From JANQLU01 sp964434955 (GTDB lineage Bacteria; Planctomycetota; Planctomycetia; Pirellulales; Pirellulaceae), in the NCBI GenBank assembly GCA_964434955.1, contig CAYSXI010000261.1, positions 1 to 5,618 on the forward strand: DNA of 5,618 nucleotides, in the 5' to 3' direction. The first letter of the stretch is position 1, and every line of letters begins with the position of its first letter. The translations under genes were made by a program, and so were the position numbers. The notes beneath the pieces are model-generated. The model was not told where the DNA came from. It saw only the letters and a list, made by a program, of their open reading frames with translations, and did no database searches. This document shows positions 1 to 5,618 of the stretch, piece by piece.

Positions 1-192
1 GAAACCGGCAAACCCGCGACGTCACCTCCATACAAGCACGAAGCGCAAGCGAGTGGTTTCACACGCATGAAACCGGCAAACCCGCGACGTCACCGCCATA
101 CAAGCACGAAGCGCAAGCGAGTGGTTTCTACACGCTTGAAACCGGCAAACCCGCGACGTCACCTCCATACAAGCACGAAGCGCAAGCGAGTG
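1..192. repeat. Three tandem copies of a ~69-bp intergenic repeat
   Basis: Unit 1 is 1-68, unit 2 is 69-137, and unit 3 is 138-192, cut short at its 3' end. All begin GAAACCGGCAAACCCGCGAC and contain the core ACAAGCACGAAGCGCAAGCG followed by AGTG. The first two continue into GGTTTC plus a short linker (ACACGCAT, then TACACGCTT). Over the shared part the copies differ only at one base of the central segment (CACCTCC versus CACCGCC). Each complete unit starts with GAAACC and ends with GGTTTC, a 6-bp terminal inverted repeat around about 60 bp. The array reaches the window edge, so more copies may lie to the left. I recall very similar cores scattered through planctomycete intergenic DNA, where they create spurious small ORFs. 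The spacing is far too regular and the units too long for a CRISPR: there are no unique spacers. Function unknown. Confidence 0.9.
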
Positions 193-316
193 AATCGTTT
201 GTTCAAAGTTGCACGTATACTCGTTTTTTCGCTCAGACAAAATGGAAACGGAGGGACGCGCTCTAGTCCATCGAGTTGCCCCTTTGGAACGGAAAAGCGG
301 ACTTTGCATTTGGGAC
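193..316. other. Intergenic stretch between the two repeat arrays, no gene seen
   Basis: Together with the flanking arrays this makes about 400 bp without a credible gene. The open frames crossing it begin inside the 69-bp repeat, run through both arrays and have low-complexity, basic translations, so I treat them as spurious. A T6 run (224-229) follows a 5-bp match between CGAGT at 187-191 and ACTCG at 219-223. The 27-base loop makes this too weak to call a terminator. No promoter or RNA gene is evident. Confidence 0.5.
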
Positions 317-427
317 TGGACCGAGTTAGCGGCAAGCTGGACTGGGTTAGTGGCTTGAACCGAGTTAACAGCAGCTTGGACCGAGTCAACAGCAGCCTGA
401 ACCCAGTTAGCAGCAGCCTGGGCCGCA
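317..427 (-). repeat. 21-bp tandem array overlapping the arsM stop codon
   Basis: Read on the minus strand, the units are 407-427, 386-406, 365-385, 347-364 (18 bp, one codon shorter), 326-346, and a partial copy at about 317-325. The first unit is the coding end of the methyltransferase: Cys-Gly-Pro-Gly-Cys-Cys-stop (TGC GGC CCA GGC TGC TGC TAA). The next ones read, in the same frame, Leu-Gly-Ser-Gly-Cys-Cys-stop (TGA), Leu-Gly-Pro-Ser-Cys-Cys-stop (TAA), Leu-Gly-Ser-Ser-His-stop (TAA) and Pro-Ser-Pro-Ala-Cys-Arg-stop (TAA). All unit lengths are multiples of three, so the frame is never lost. The copies have diverged from one another, with several differences at third codon positions, and the distal units are the most degenerate. 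The array occupies the place where a transcription terminator would be expected, and I see no hairpin plus T-tract there. Confidence 0.85.
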
Positions 428-1669
428 GGCCCCGCCCGATGACTCTTGACGGACCACCTGGTTACCGCCTTTGGTTACGCTGGCTTCGCGAACCTGATCG
501 ACATTGCAATCGAATTCTTGAGCTGATTCCAACGGTACGGCCTCTTTGGGTTCCAAGCGAATGAAGGCGTCTGCGTAGGGTTTTCGGCTCAACAACTGGA
601 ACGTCTTGTTGCAAACGGCCGTTCGCTGCCCACGACGATAGGTGCTTCCGTCGTCATCGACGACTTGCGAAAAAGGACCGGCGTAAATCACGGCCTGATT
701 GGCTTCGAGGCACGACCCTTCTTTGCCCTTGTGGGCGACAACGGTCATCGAGCGGAATTCAATCCCGTTGATGACCTGCCAGGGCTCCTCGGACCAATTG
801 GCAATCTCGATTCCGTAAAATCCGATTTTCTGAAACTCATCGACGAATCGGTCGTCCCGCCATGCCCCGGAAATGCAACCGGACCAAAGCTCACCATCGT
901 TTTGCATGGATTCGGGAACGTCCTCATCGGAAACAATGTCGCTGATTGCCGCGCGCCCGCCGTCGCGAAGCACTCGGTAAATTTCTGAGAATAGCTGGAC
1001 TCGATCCTCAGGCCGCACCAGGTTCAAGACGCAGTTCGAGATCACACAGTCGACCGAGTTGTCAGGTATCATGCGGAATTGGTCACGCAATGTTTGTTCG
1101 ATGCGTCGCTGTTCGAGAAGGCCATCAACACTTGCCCGGTCGACATCGGAAAGTCTTTCCGTGAGCAACTCCAGATCCAGTTGCAAGTCCTGAATCATTC
1201 CGCAACGAAACTCGACATTTTCAAAGCCAACGGTTTCGGCAAAAATTTCATTGTTCCTGCGGGCGACTTCCAGCATGTCCGAATTGCAGTCCACCCCAAT
1301 AACTTGACCTTGAGGTCCGGTGAGCTGGGCCGAGATAAAGCACAATTTGCCTGCGCCGGAGCCCAGGTCCAGAACCGTATCCCCGGGGCGGACAAAGGGA
1401 GTCGGATCGCCGCAGCCGTAGTCCTTTTCAATGACCTCCTGCGGAATCGCTTCCAGCAATTCTGTCGGATAACTGATGGGACAACAGAGTTCATCTTTTC
1501 GTTCTTGGGACGCGGCCGAATAGCGTTCGCGGACAGCTTGTTCCTTGGTGGAAATGGTATCCCCATTTGGTGAAACAGGGACGTCACAGCAGCCAGAATC
1601 GGACGCAGCATTGTTGCCCCCACAGCATTCGCTTCCAGCAAGCGGCAAGTTGATCTTTTTGGGTTCCAT
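407..1669 (-). CDS. arsM: ArsM/AS3MT-type arsenite S-adenosylmethionine methyltransferase
   Basis: This is a 420-residue cytoplasmic protein predicted to methylate As(III) using S-adenosylmethionine. It has no signal peptide. It aligns by eye along its whole length with animal AS3MT. DLGSGAGK (101-108) is the SAM-binding glycine loop and the Asp in GVD (127) the usual ribose-contacting acid. The four arsenic-methyltransferase cysteines are present: the ELCCP pair (62-63), DYGCGDP (Cys86), SNCVLNLV (Cys213) and LWSGCISGA (Cys265). The C-terminal domain with QAVIYAGP (325-332) and a final GGACGPGCC also matches AS3MT. Differences are two Cys-Cys pairs near the N-terminus (15-16, 27-28) and an acidic/helical insertion at about 164-203 before the SNC motif, giving 19 cysteines in all. 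The ATG at 1669 is preferred because AGAGAG lies six bases upstream; an in-frame TTG at 1687 would add six residues. The substrate is inferred from the family; thiol or other metalloid methylation cannot be excluded. Confidence 0.88.
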   Translation of the reverse strand: MEPKKINLPLAGSECCGGNNAASDSGCCDVPVSPNGDTISTKEQAVRERYSAASQERKDELCCPISYPTELLEAIPQEVIEKDYGCGDPTPFVRPGDTVLDLGSGAGKLCFISAQLTGPQGQVIGVDCNSDMLEVARRNNEIFAETVGFENVEFRCGMIQDLQLDLELLTERLSDVDRASVDGLLEQRRIEQTLRDQFRMIPDNSVDCVISNCVLNLVRPEDRVQLFSEIYRVLRDGGRAAISDIVSDEDVPESMQNDGELWSGCISGAWRDDRFVDEFQKIGFYGIEIANWSEEPWQVINGIEFRSMTVVAHKGKEGSCLEANQAVIYAGPFSQVVDDDGSTYRRGQRTAVCNKTFQLLSRKPYADAFIRLEPKEAVPLESAQEFDCNVDQVREASVTKGGNQVVRQESSGGACGPGCC

Positions 1670-1675
1670 TTCCAG

Positions 1676-1681
1676 CTCTCT
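1676..1681 (-). promoter_or_regulatory. Ribosome binding site deciding the arsM start
   Basis: AGAGAG on the minus strand lies six bases before the ATG at 1667-1669. The alternative in-frame TTG at 1685-1687 sits upstream of this site, so the site would fall inside the coding sequence if TTG were used. This favours the ATG. Confidence 0.5.
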
Positions 1682-1733
1682 GAACAATCGTTTCTCGATG
1701 AAGGACGCCGTGGCTGTTTTGAGCTTACGTGAT

Positions 1734-1752
1734 TTGCGTTTATTTTTCGCAA
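1734..1752. promoter_or_regulatory. Possible operator: TTGCG-N9-CGCAA palindrome upstream of arsM
   Basis: TTGCG at 1734-1738 and CGCAA at 1748-1752 form a perfect inverted repeat around an AT-rich nine-base centre, 65 bp upstream of the arsM start. The size and shape suit a dimeric regulator, and divergent arsenic genes are often controlled by ArsR-type repressors, but the arms do not match an ArsR box that I can name. The short arms could arise by chance. Confidence 0.25.
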
Positions 1753-1920
1753 GTTGATGAAAAGCTCAAGGGCCATAAAACCTGGGCAATATCAACCAAA
1801 CCGGCCTCGCCCCACCAGTTTGCGGGAAGTTGCCCGCTCTTGGAGTATTCTTCGGTGTACGGCCACTTACTTTAAGGTGCAAATTCACTTGTTAATCCTC
1901 GTTTGTCGGTTGGTTGGGGA

Positions 1921-1949
1921 TTGAACAAGCTATGGTTGATAAGCATTAT
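1921..1949 (+). promoter_or_regulatory. Candidate sigma-70-like promoter for the BNR-repeat gene
   Basis: TTGAAC (1921-1926) and CATTAT (1944-1949) are separated by exactly 17 bases, each matching four of six consensus positions. Transcription would begin near 1956, leaving a leader of about 95 bases before the ATG at 2050. Planctomycete promoters are poorly conserved, so this is only the best-spaced candidate. Confidence 0.3.
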
Positions 1950-2040
1950 GAAATGCGAAAATTCTGGCTGCCGCGACGTTTCGGCGCAACTAGCCCTACC
2001 TGATAAACCGATTTGATCTTTGCCTCGAGAGAAGGTAACG

Positions 2041-2044
2041 GGAG
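2041..2044 (+). promoter_or_regulatory. Ribosome binding site for the BNR-repeat protein
   Basis: GGAG lies five bases before the ATG at 2050. An in-frame TTG at 2020 would add ten residues that precede a complete signal peptide, so the ATG is the better start. Confidence 0.6.
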
Positions 2045-2049
2045 TACCC

Positions 2050-5000
2050 ATGAAAAAACTCACAATGCTGATTTTGCTTTTGCTGATTGGCTCAGTCACA
2101 AACGCCCAGGACAAGTTGGACTCCGGCAAATTGTCGGGGCTTCGGTTCCGTTCGATCGGGCCCGCTTTGATGTCCGGTCGAATTTCGGATATCGCCGTCG
2201 ACCAGGTCAAACCAAACACCTGGTATGTCGCCGCAGGTTCGGGAAACCTTTGGAAGACCGAAAACGCAGGAACAACCTGGAAGCCAATCTTTGAAAACTA
2301 CGGAAGCTATTCGATTGGTTGTGTTACGATCGACCCGCGAGACCGAAACACGGTCTGGGTTGGGACCGGTGAAAACGTTGCCGGGCGACACGTTGGTTTC
2401 GGAGACGGAGTCTACGTAAGTTACAATGGTGGCCGAAGTTTCAAAAATATGGGGCTCAAGAAAAGTGAGCATATCTCCAAGATTGTCATTAGCCCCTACA
2501 ACTCGAACATCATCTATGTCGCTTCGCAGGGACCTGCCTGGTCGGCTGGTGGCGAACGCGGTCTCTTCAAATCGGTAGACGGTGGAAAGACCTGGAAGAA
2601 CGTGTTGGCCAAGGGACCTTACACGGGCGTGACGGACGTCGTGATGGATCCAAAAAATCCAAACGTTCTCTACGCGGCCACCTACCACAAGCATCGAACG
2701 GTCTGGGCACTTCTTGGCGGTGGACCTGAGAGTGGGATCTTCAAAACCGTTGACGGTGGAAAGACCTGGAAGGAGTTGAAGAGTGGAATCCCCGGAGGAG
2801 ACAAGGGAAAGATCTGCCTTGCCATTTCTCCGCAGAAGAATCATGTCGTCTATGCCGGAATTGAATTGCCCGGTCGCGTCGGCGGCTTTTATCGAAGTGA
2901 AGACTCTGGCGTAAGCTTTACCAAAATGAGCGACTACGTCGGTGGCGGCACAGGACCGCATTACTACCAGGAAATCTGGTGCGATCCGCATCGGTTTGAT
3001 TCCATCTATCACGCAAATGTTCGACTTGGTCGAAGCGATGACGGGGGAAAAACTTTCTCCTCGGTCGAAACCGGAACCAAACACGTCGACAATCACGCCG
3101 TTGCGTTTCATCCGACGGATCCGGATTTTGTTGTCGCCGGTTGCGATGGCGGCGTCTATCGAACTTATGACCGCTGCAATACCTGGCTGTTTGTCCACAA
3201 TTTGCCGCTAACCCAGTTCTATAAACTCGCCGTCGACTACGACTATCCGTTTTACAACGTGGTTGGTGGGACCCAGGACAATAATACTCAGTATGGCCCC
3301 ACATCAACGAATCGTGCCCAAGGAATCGCAAACCGCGATTGGCGGGTCGTGATCGGTGGAGACGGCCATGACTGTGCCATCGATCCCAAGAACCCGGACA
3401 TCATTTACGGTGAAAGCCAGCAAGGCTATTTGCGTCGTTATGACCGGAAAACCGGTGAAACGATGGATATCCGTCCGCAGCCAGCCAAAGGTGAACACGA
3501 CTTGCGTTTCAATTGGGACTCTCCGATTGAAATCAGCTTTCATGACAACAAGCGTTTGTACTTCGGTTCGCGGAAACTATTCCGTAGCAACGATCGCGGC
3601 GATAGCTGGACGGCGATTTCGCCCGATTTGTCTCGCGATCAGAACCGTCTCGCACTTCCGATGATGGGACGGGTTTGGTCGGTGGACGCGGCCTGGGATT
3701 TGTTCGCGATGAGCGAATACAACAACATCACTTCGATCGGTGAATCGCCGGTTGATGAAAACCTGATTTATGTCGGTACCGATGATGGGCTGATTCAAGT
3801 AACCGAAGATGGAGGAAAAAACTGGCGAAAAATCGACCTGATCGATGGTTTGCCGAAAATGGCCTTCGTCAATGACATCAAGGCGGACCGCTTTGACAAA
3901 GACACGGTCTACGTTTGCCTCGACAATCATAAGTACGGCGATTACAAACCCTACGTGATCAAAAGCACCGACCGAGGAAAAACTTGGTCGCATATCACCC
4001 AGGGAATTCCGGCTCGCCACCTGGTTTGGCGAATCATTCAGGATCACGAGAAAGCCGGGCTGCTCTTCCTGGCAACGGAATTCGGAGTCTACGCTTCGAT
4101 CGACGCCGGTGATAACTGGTTCAAGTTTTCCAGCGGGCTTCCCGTGATTTCCGTTCGCGACCTGGAAATTCAGCGCCGCGAAAACGACCTGGTGGTGGCC
4201 ACCTTTGGGCGAAGTTTTTACGTGCTTGATGACTATTCGGCACTACGTGAGTTGACGCCGAAAACGTTCAAGGAAAAAGCTTTCCACGTCTTCAAGATCA
4301 AGGACGCCAAACAGTTTCCGAGGGCAGATTTCCTCGGCGGACGCAAGGGTTTTCAGGGTGACAGTTTTTACACGGCCTCGAACCCGGCCTATGGTGCGAC
4401 TTTTACGTTCTACAATCGTGATGGTCATACCAGCCTGAAAGCAAAACGAAAAGCAGCGGAAGCCAAGGCCCGTTCAGCTGGGAAAGACGTACCTGTCCCG
4501 ACAGCGGAACAGCTGGAGAAGGAAGCCAACGAACGAATGCCAAGTTTGGTTTTCTCCGTTCGAGATCAGAGTGGAAACCTGGTTCGGCAGATCACTTCGG
4601 GAGTCGGGGCTGGCGTTCAGCGGGTCAATTGGGATTTGCGGAACGCGAATTTTGCGTATGTGGCTCCGGGAACCTACACCCTTTCGGTGGATCGAGTCGT
4701 CGGGACCGAATCCAAGCCCGTGGCGGCTGCGATGAAGTTCAAAGTCGTGGCTTGCATCGACCCGGCAATTCCTTACGAGAGTCGCCAGAAAGTCTTGGCT
4801 TACTACGAGGAACTCAATGACATGCAGCGACGGGTTCGCGGGGCGTCCGCAGCACTTTCCAATGCAAACGATCTGCTTGCTGAATATGAGCAAGCGATTG
4901 CTCGCAGCGGCAAGCCTCATCCGAAACTGTCTGCCGAATTGAATGCTTTAAAAGCCGACTATCGGGAAATCATGAAAAAGGTGAATAACGGTTCACCCTA

Positions 5001-5259
5001 TGATGGAACGGTCGGCAATCGGGCACGTCCTTCGATTCAGACGCGCCTACGGAACGCTGGGGGAAGCCTGTTCTCACTTGCGGGTCCAACCAAGACGCAT
5101 CGTCAGTCATTGGAAATCGCAAAAGAGCTTTACAAAGAGCTTTATCCGTCCGTCAAGAAGTTCGTTGACGGGGATGTCCAGCAGTTCAGCAAAAAGATTC
5201 AGAAGGCTGGATTGGGTTGGACGACCGGGCAACCGGTTCCCAAGCCGGTCGGCAAGTAG
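2050..5259 (+). CDS. Large secreted BNR/Asp-box (VPS10/sortilin-like) beta-propeller protein
   Basis: This 1069-residue protein belongs to the YCF48/VPS10-like BNR-repeat group often labelled 'glycosyl hydrolase', although no catalytic residues are identifiable. Residues 1-19 are a Sec signal peptide (MKKL, hydrophobic core, probable cleavage after TNA). Eleven Asp-boxes (S/T-x-D-x-G-x-T-W/F type) start at 70, 124, 175, 233, 283, 329, 372, 513, 585, 639 and 683. Many are preceded by a blade strand of the form DPxNPxxxYxG, for example at 95, 200 and 445. This implies two beta-propellers or one very large one. The first box (TENAGTTW) and the seventh (TYDRCNTW) are degenerate, and 380-512 holds no box. 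A Lys/Glu/Ala-rich helical segment (about 796-828) interrupts the start of a FlgD-like Ig module (about 830-900: VRDQSGNLVRQI, then NWDLR, then APGTYTL). Residues 905-1069 are mainly helical, possibly coiled-coil, with a basic end. The protein is likely periplasmic or surface-exposed; its ligand is unknown. It is monocistronic, ending at its own terminator. Confidence 0.9.
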   Translation: MKKLTMLILLLLIGSVTNAQDKLDSGKLSGLRFRSIGPALMSGRISDIAVDQVKPNTWYVAAGSGNLWKTENAGTTWKPIFENYGSYSIGCVTIDPRDRNTVWVGTGENVAGRHVGFGDGVYVSYNGGRSFKNMGLKKSEHISKIVISPYNSNIIYVASQGPAWSAGGERGLFKSVDGGKTWKNVLAKGPYTGVTDVVMDPKNPNVLYAATYHKHRTVWALLGGGPESGIFKTVDGGKTWKELKSGIPGGDKGKICLAISPQKNHVVYAGIELPGRVGGFYRSEDSGVSFTKMSDYVGGGTGPHYYQEIWCDPHRFDSIYHANVRLGRSDDGGKTFSSVETGTKHVDNHAVAFHPTDPDFVVAGCDGGVYRTYDRCNTWLFVHNLPLTQFYKLAVDYDYPFYNVVGGTQDNNTQYGPTSTNRAQGIANRDWRVVIGGDGHDCAIDPKNPDIIYGESQQGYLRRYDRKTGETMDIRPQPAKGEHDLRFNWDSPIEISFHDNKRLYFGSRKLFRSNDRGDSWTAISPDLSRDQNRLALPMMGRVWSVDAAWDLFAMSEYNNITSIGESPVDENLIYVGTDDGLIQVTEDGGKNWRKIDLIDGLPKMAFVNDIKADRFDKDTVYVCLDNHKYGDYKPYVIKSTDRGKTWSHITQGIPARHLVWRIIQDHEKAGLLFLATEFGVYASIDAGDNWFKFSSGLPVISVRDLEIQRRENDLVVATFGRSFYVLDDYSALRELTPKTFKEKAFHVFKIKDAKQFPRADFLGGRKGFQGDSFYTASNPAYGATFTFYNRDGHTSLKAKRKAAEAKARSAGKDVPVPTAEQLEKEANERMPSLVFSVRDQSGNLVRQITSGVGAGVQRVNWDLRNANFAYVAPGTYTLSVDRVVGTESKPVAAAMKFKVVACIDPAIPYESRQKVLAYYEELNDMQRRVRGASAALSNANDLLAEYEQAIARSGKPHPKLSAELNALKADYREIMKKVNNGSPYDGTVGNRARPSIQTRLRNAGGSLFSLAGPTKTHRQSLEIAKELYKELYPSVKKFVDGDVQQFSKKIQKAGLGWTTGQPVPKPVGK

Positions 5260-5272
5260 TGGTGACATCCAG

Positions 5273-5291
5273 TTCGAATTCCGAATTCGAA
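5273..5291. repeat. Near-perfect 19-bp AT-rich palindrome before the terminator
   Basis: TTCGAATTC (5273-5281) is followed, after one base, by its exact reverse complement GAATTCGAA (5283-5291). The motif continues to 5294, so GAATTC occurs three times in 19 bases, and 5283-5294 is itself a 12-bp palindrome. In RNA it could form an eight-pair stem with a three-base loop, directly upstream of the intrinsic terminator. Its role is unknown: it may protect the mRNA 3' end or be a simple duplication of a short palindrome. Confidence 0.75.
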
Positions 5292-5302
5292 TTCAAAGTC
5301 GG

Positions 5303-5326
5303 GCCGCCTTCGGGCGGCTTTTTTTT
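5303..5326 (+). terminator. Rho-independent terminator with UUCG tetraloop
   Basis: GCCGCC (5303-5308) pairs perfectly with GGCGGC (5313-5318) around TTCG, giving the very stable C(UUCG)G loop, followed by eight T (5319-5326). It lies 43 bases after the stop codon of the BNR-repeat gene and points in its direction. On the minus strand no T-tract follows the hairpin, so it would not serve the converging gene. Confidence 0.93.
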
Positions 5327-5347
5327 GGGCCCAAGCCGATTTGAGAT

Positions 5348-5618
5348 TCAACGGGAAGTACCATGGTATGGGTTCACGGCACGGGTTGAACGGAAAATAT
5401 CCTGGGCGGTTGCGATCGTTTGGAAATGGATATCGACAATGTCGTCAATTTTTGGTGCGTAGCCACCGGCCATTGAGATTGCCACGGGCAAATCGTCTTG
5501 AAGGCAGCGATTCAAAACCAGTTCGTCCCGTTTTCGCAAACCGGCTTTGGTCAATCGTAGATGCCCCAGCCGATCGCCTTCGTAAGGGTCAGCATCGGAG
5601 ACATAGAAAACGAGATCG
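5348..5618 (-). CDS. Histone deacetylase-family protein, class IV (HDAC11-like), C-terminal part
   Basis: Only the last 89 residues are inside the window; the gene continues beyond the right edge. The fragment opens with DLVFYVSDADPYEGDRLGHL, matching the deacetylase segment that carries the third zinc-ligand Asp (residue 10 of the fragment). It continues with TKAGLRKRDELV (23-34), close to the SPAGIVKRDELV of human HDAC11, and reaches MAGGYA (49-54), whose Tyr53 corresponds to the catalytic tyrosine in the GGGGY loop of class I enzymes. Family members remove acyl groups from lysine or polyamine-type amines with a zinc ion. The bacterial substrate cannot be told from this fragment. About 20 residues at the end, after HFQTI, are a variable tail. 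The stop codon (TGA) is 21 bases from the terminator of the converging gene, and I see no separate minus-strand terminator. Confidence 0.85.
   Translation of the reverse strand, partial: DLVFYVSDADPYEGDRLGHLRLTKAGLRKRDELVLNRCLQDDLPVAISMAGGYAPKIDDIVDIHFQTIATAQDIFRSTRAVNPYHGTSR

Larger units (their letters stand above)
1670..2049. other. Divergent intergenic region between arsM and the exported BNR protein
   Basis: This 380-bp stretch holds the 5' signals of both flanking genes and no credible gene. On the arsM side there is a TTGCG/CGCAA palindrome (1734-1752) and a wider GTTGAT (1753-1758) / ATCAAC (1791-1796) inverted pair. In the middle, GCGGG (1822-1826) and CCCGC (1833-1837) could form a 5-bp hairpin with a six-base loop. 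On the right side are a sigma-70-like promoter candidate (1921-1949) and a Shine-Dalgarno (2041-2044). No riboswitch, tRNA or small ORF could be supported. Confidence 0.6.

Noticed and set aside
1..192. CRISPR array
   Set aside because: The units are contiguous copies of about 69 bp with no unique spacers of constant length, and no cas gene is present.
187..229. Rho-independent terminator ending in T6
   Set aside because: Only five base pairs with a 27-base loop, and one arm belongs to the repeat; no gene ends just upstream.
22..309. Minus-strand 95-codon frame containing repeated LALRACM segments
   Set aside because: It is a translation of the 69-bp repeats, a known source of spurious small ORFs, with no independent coding evidence.
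159..389. Minus-strand 76-codon frame with a seven-residue repeat (LTRSKLL-like)
   Set aside because: The periodic peptide is the direct product of the 21-bp array read in another frame; there is no ribosome binding site and it ends inside the 69-bp repeat.
67..564. Plus-strand open frame of 165 codons across both repeat arrays
   Set aside because: It begins inside the 69-bp repeat, is kept open because both repeat periods are close to multiples of three, overlaps the arsM 3' end in antisense, and has a repetitive basic translation without a recognisable domain.
2092..3198. Long minus-strand open frame of 368 codons
   Set aside because: It lies wholly antisense to the BNR-repeat gene, whose Asp-boxes and signal peptide are unambiguous; the antisense product shows no domain or plausible start.
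5217..5462. Plus-strand 81-codon frame after the BNR gene
   Set aside because: It overlaps the end of the BNR gene, crosses the intrinsic terminator and runs antisense to the deacetylase-family gene.

Overview
The window looks like a piece of a planctomycete chromosome, probably Pirellulaceae-like. This is an inference from three things: short repeats at the left edge of a type I recall as common in planctomycete genomes, a very large exported BNR/Asp-box protein of the kind abundant in that phylum, and moderate GC with wide intergenic spaces. No database search was possible.

Layout from left to right. Positions 1-406 hold no credible gene. They contain two unrelated tandem arrays: three copies of a roughly 69-bp repeat (1-192), and a 21-bp repeat that runs into the 3' end of the next gene (317-427). 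Positions 407-1669 on the minus strand encode a full-length ArsM/AS3MT-type arsenite S-adenosylmethionine methyltransferase with all four key cysteines and extra cysteine pairs at both ends. A 380-bp divergent intergenic region (1670-2049) carries a small palindrome on the methyltransferase side and a plausible sigma-70-like promoter on the other. Positions 2050-5259 on the plus strand encode a 1069-residue secreted protein with a signal peptide, eleven Asp-boxes arranged as beta-propeller blades, a FlgD-like Ig module and a helical C-terminus. It is followed by a near-perfect AT-rich palindrome and a textbook intrinsic terminator with a UUCG loop. At the right edge the last 89 residues of a minus-strand class IV (HDAC11-like) deacetylase-family protein enter the window, converging on the terminator.

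The three genes do not form an operon: the first two are divergent and the last two convergent. There is no sequence evidence that they share a pathway. No arsenic-resistance partner (arsR, arsB/acr3, arsC, arsS) lies inside the window.

The most unusual feature is the 21-bp array. The last seven codons of the methyltransferase, including its Cys-Cys-stop, are themselves the first repeat unit. The following units keep the same reading frame, and each ends in its own stop codon. It looks like a serial duplication of a gene's stop-codon neighbourhood.
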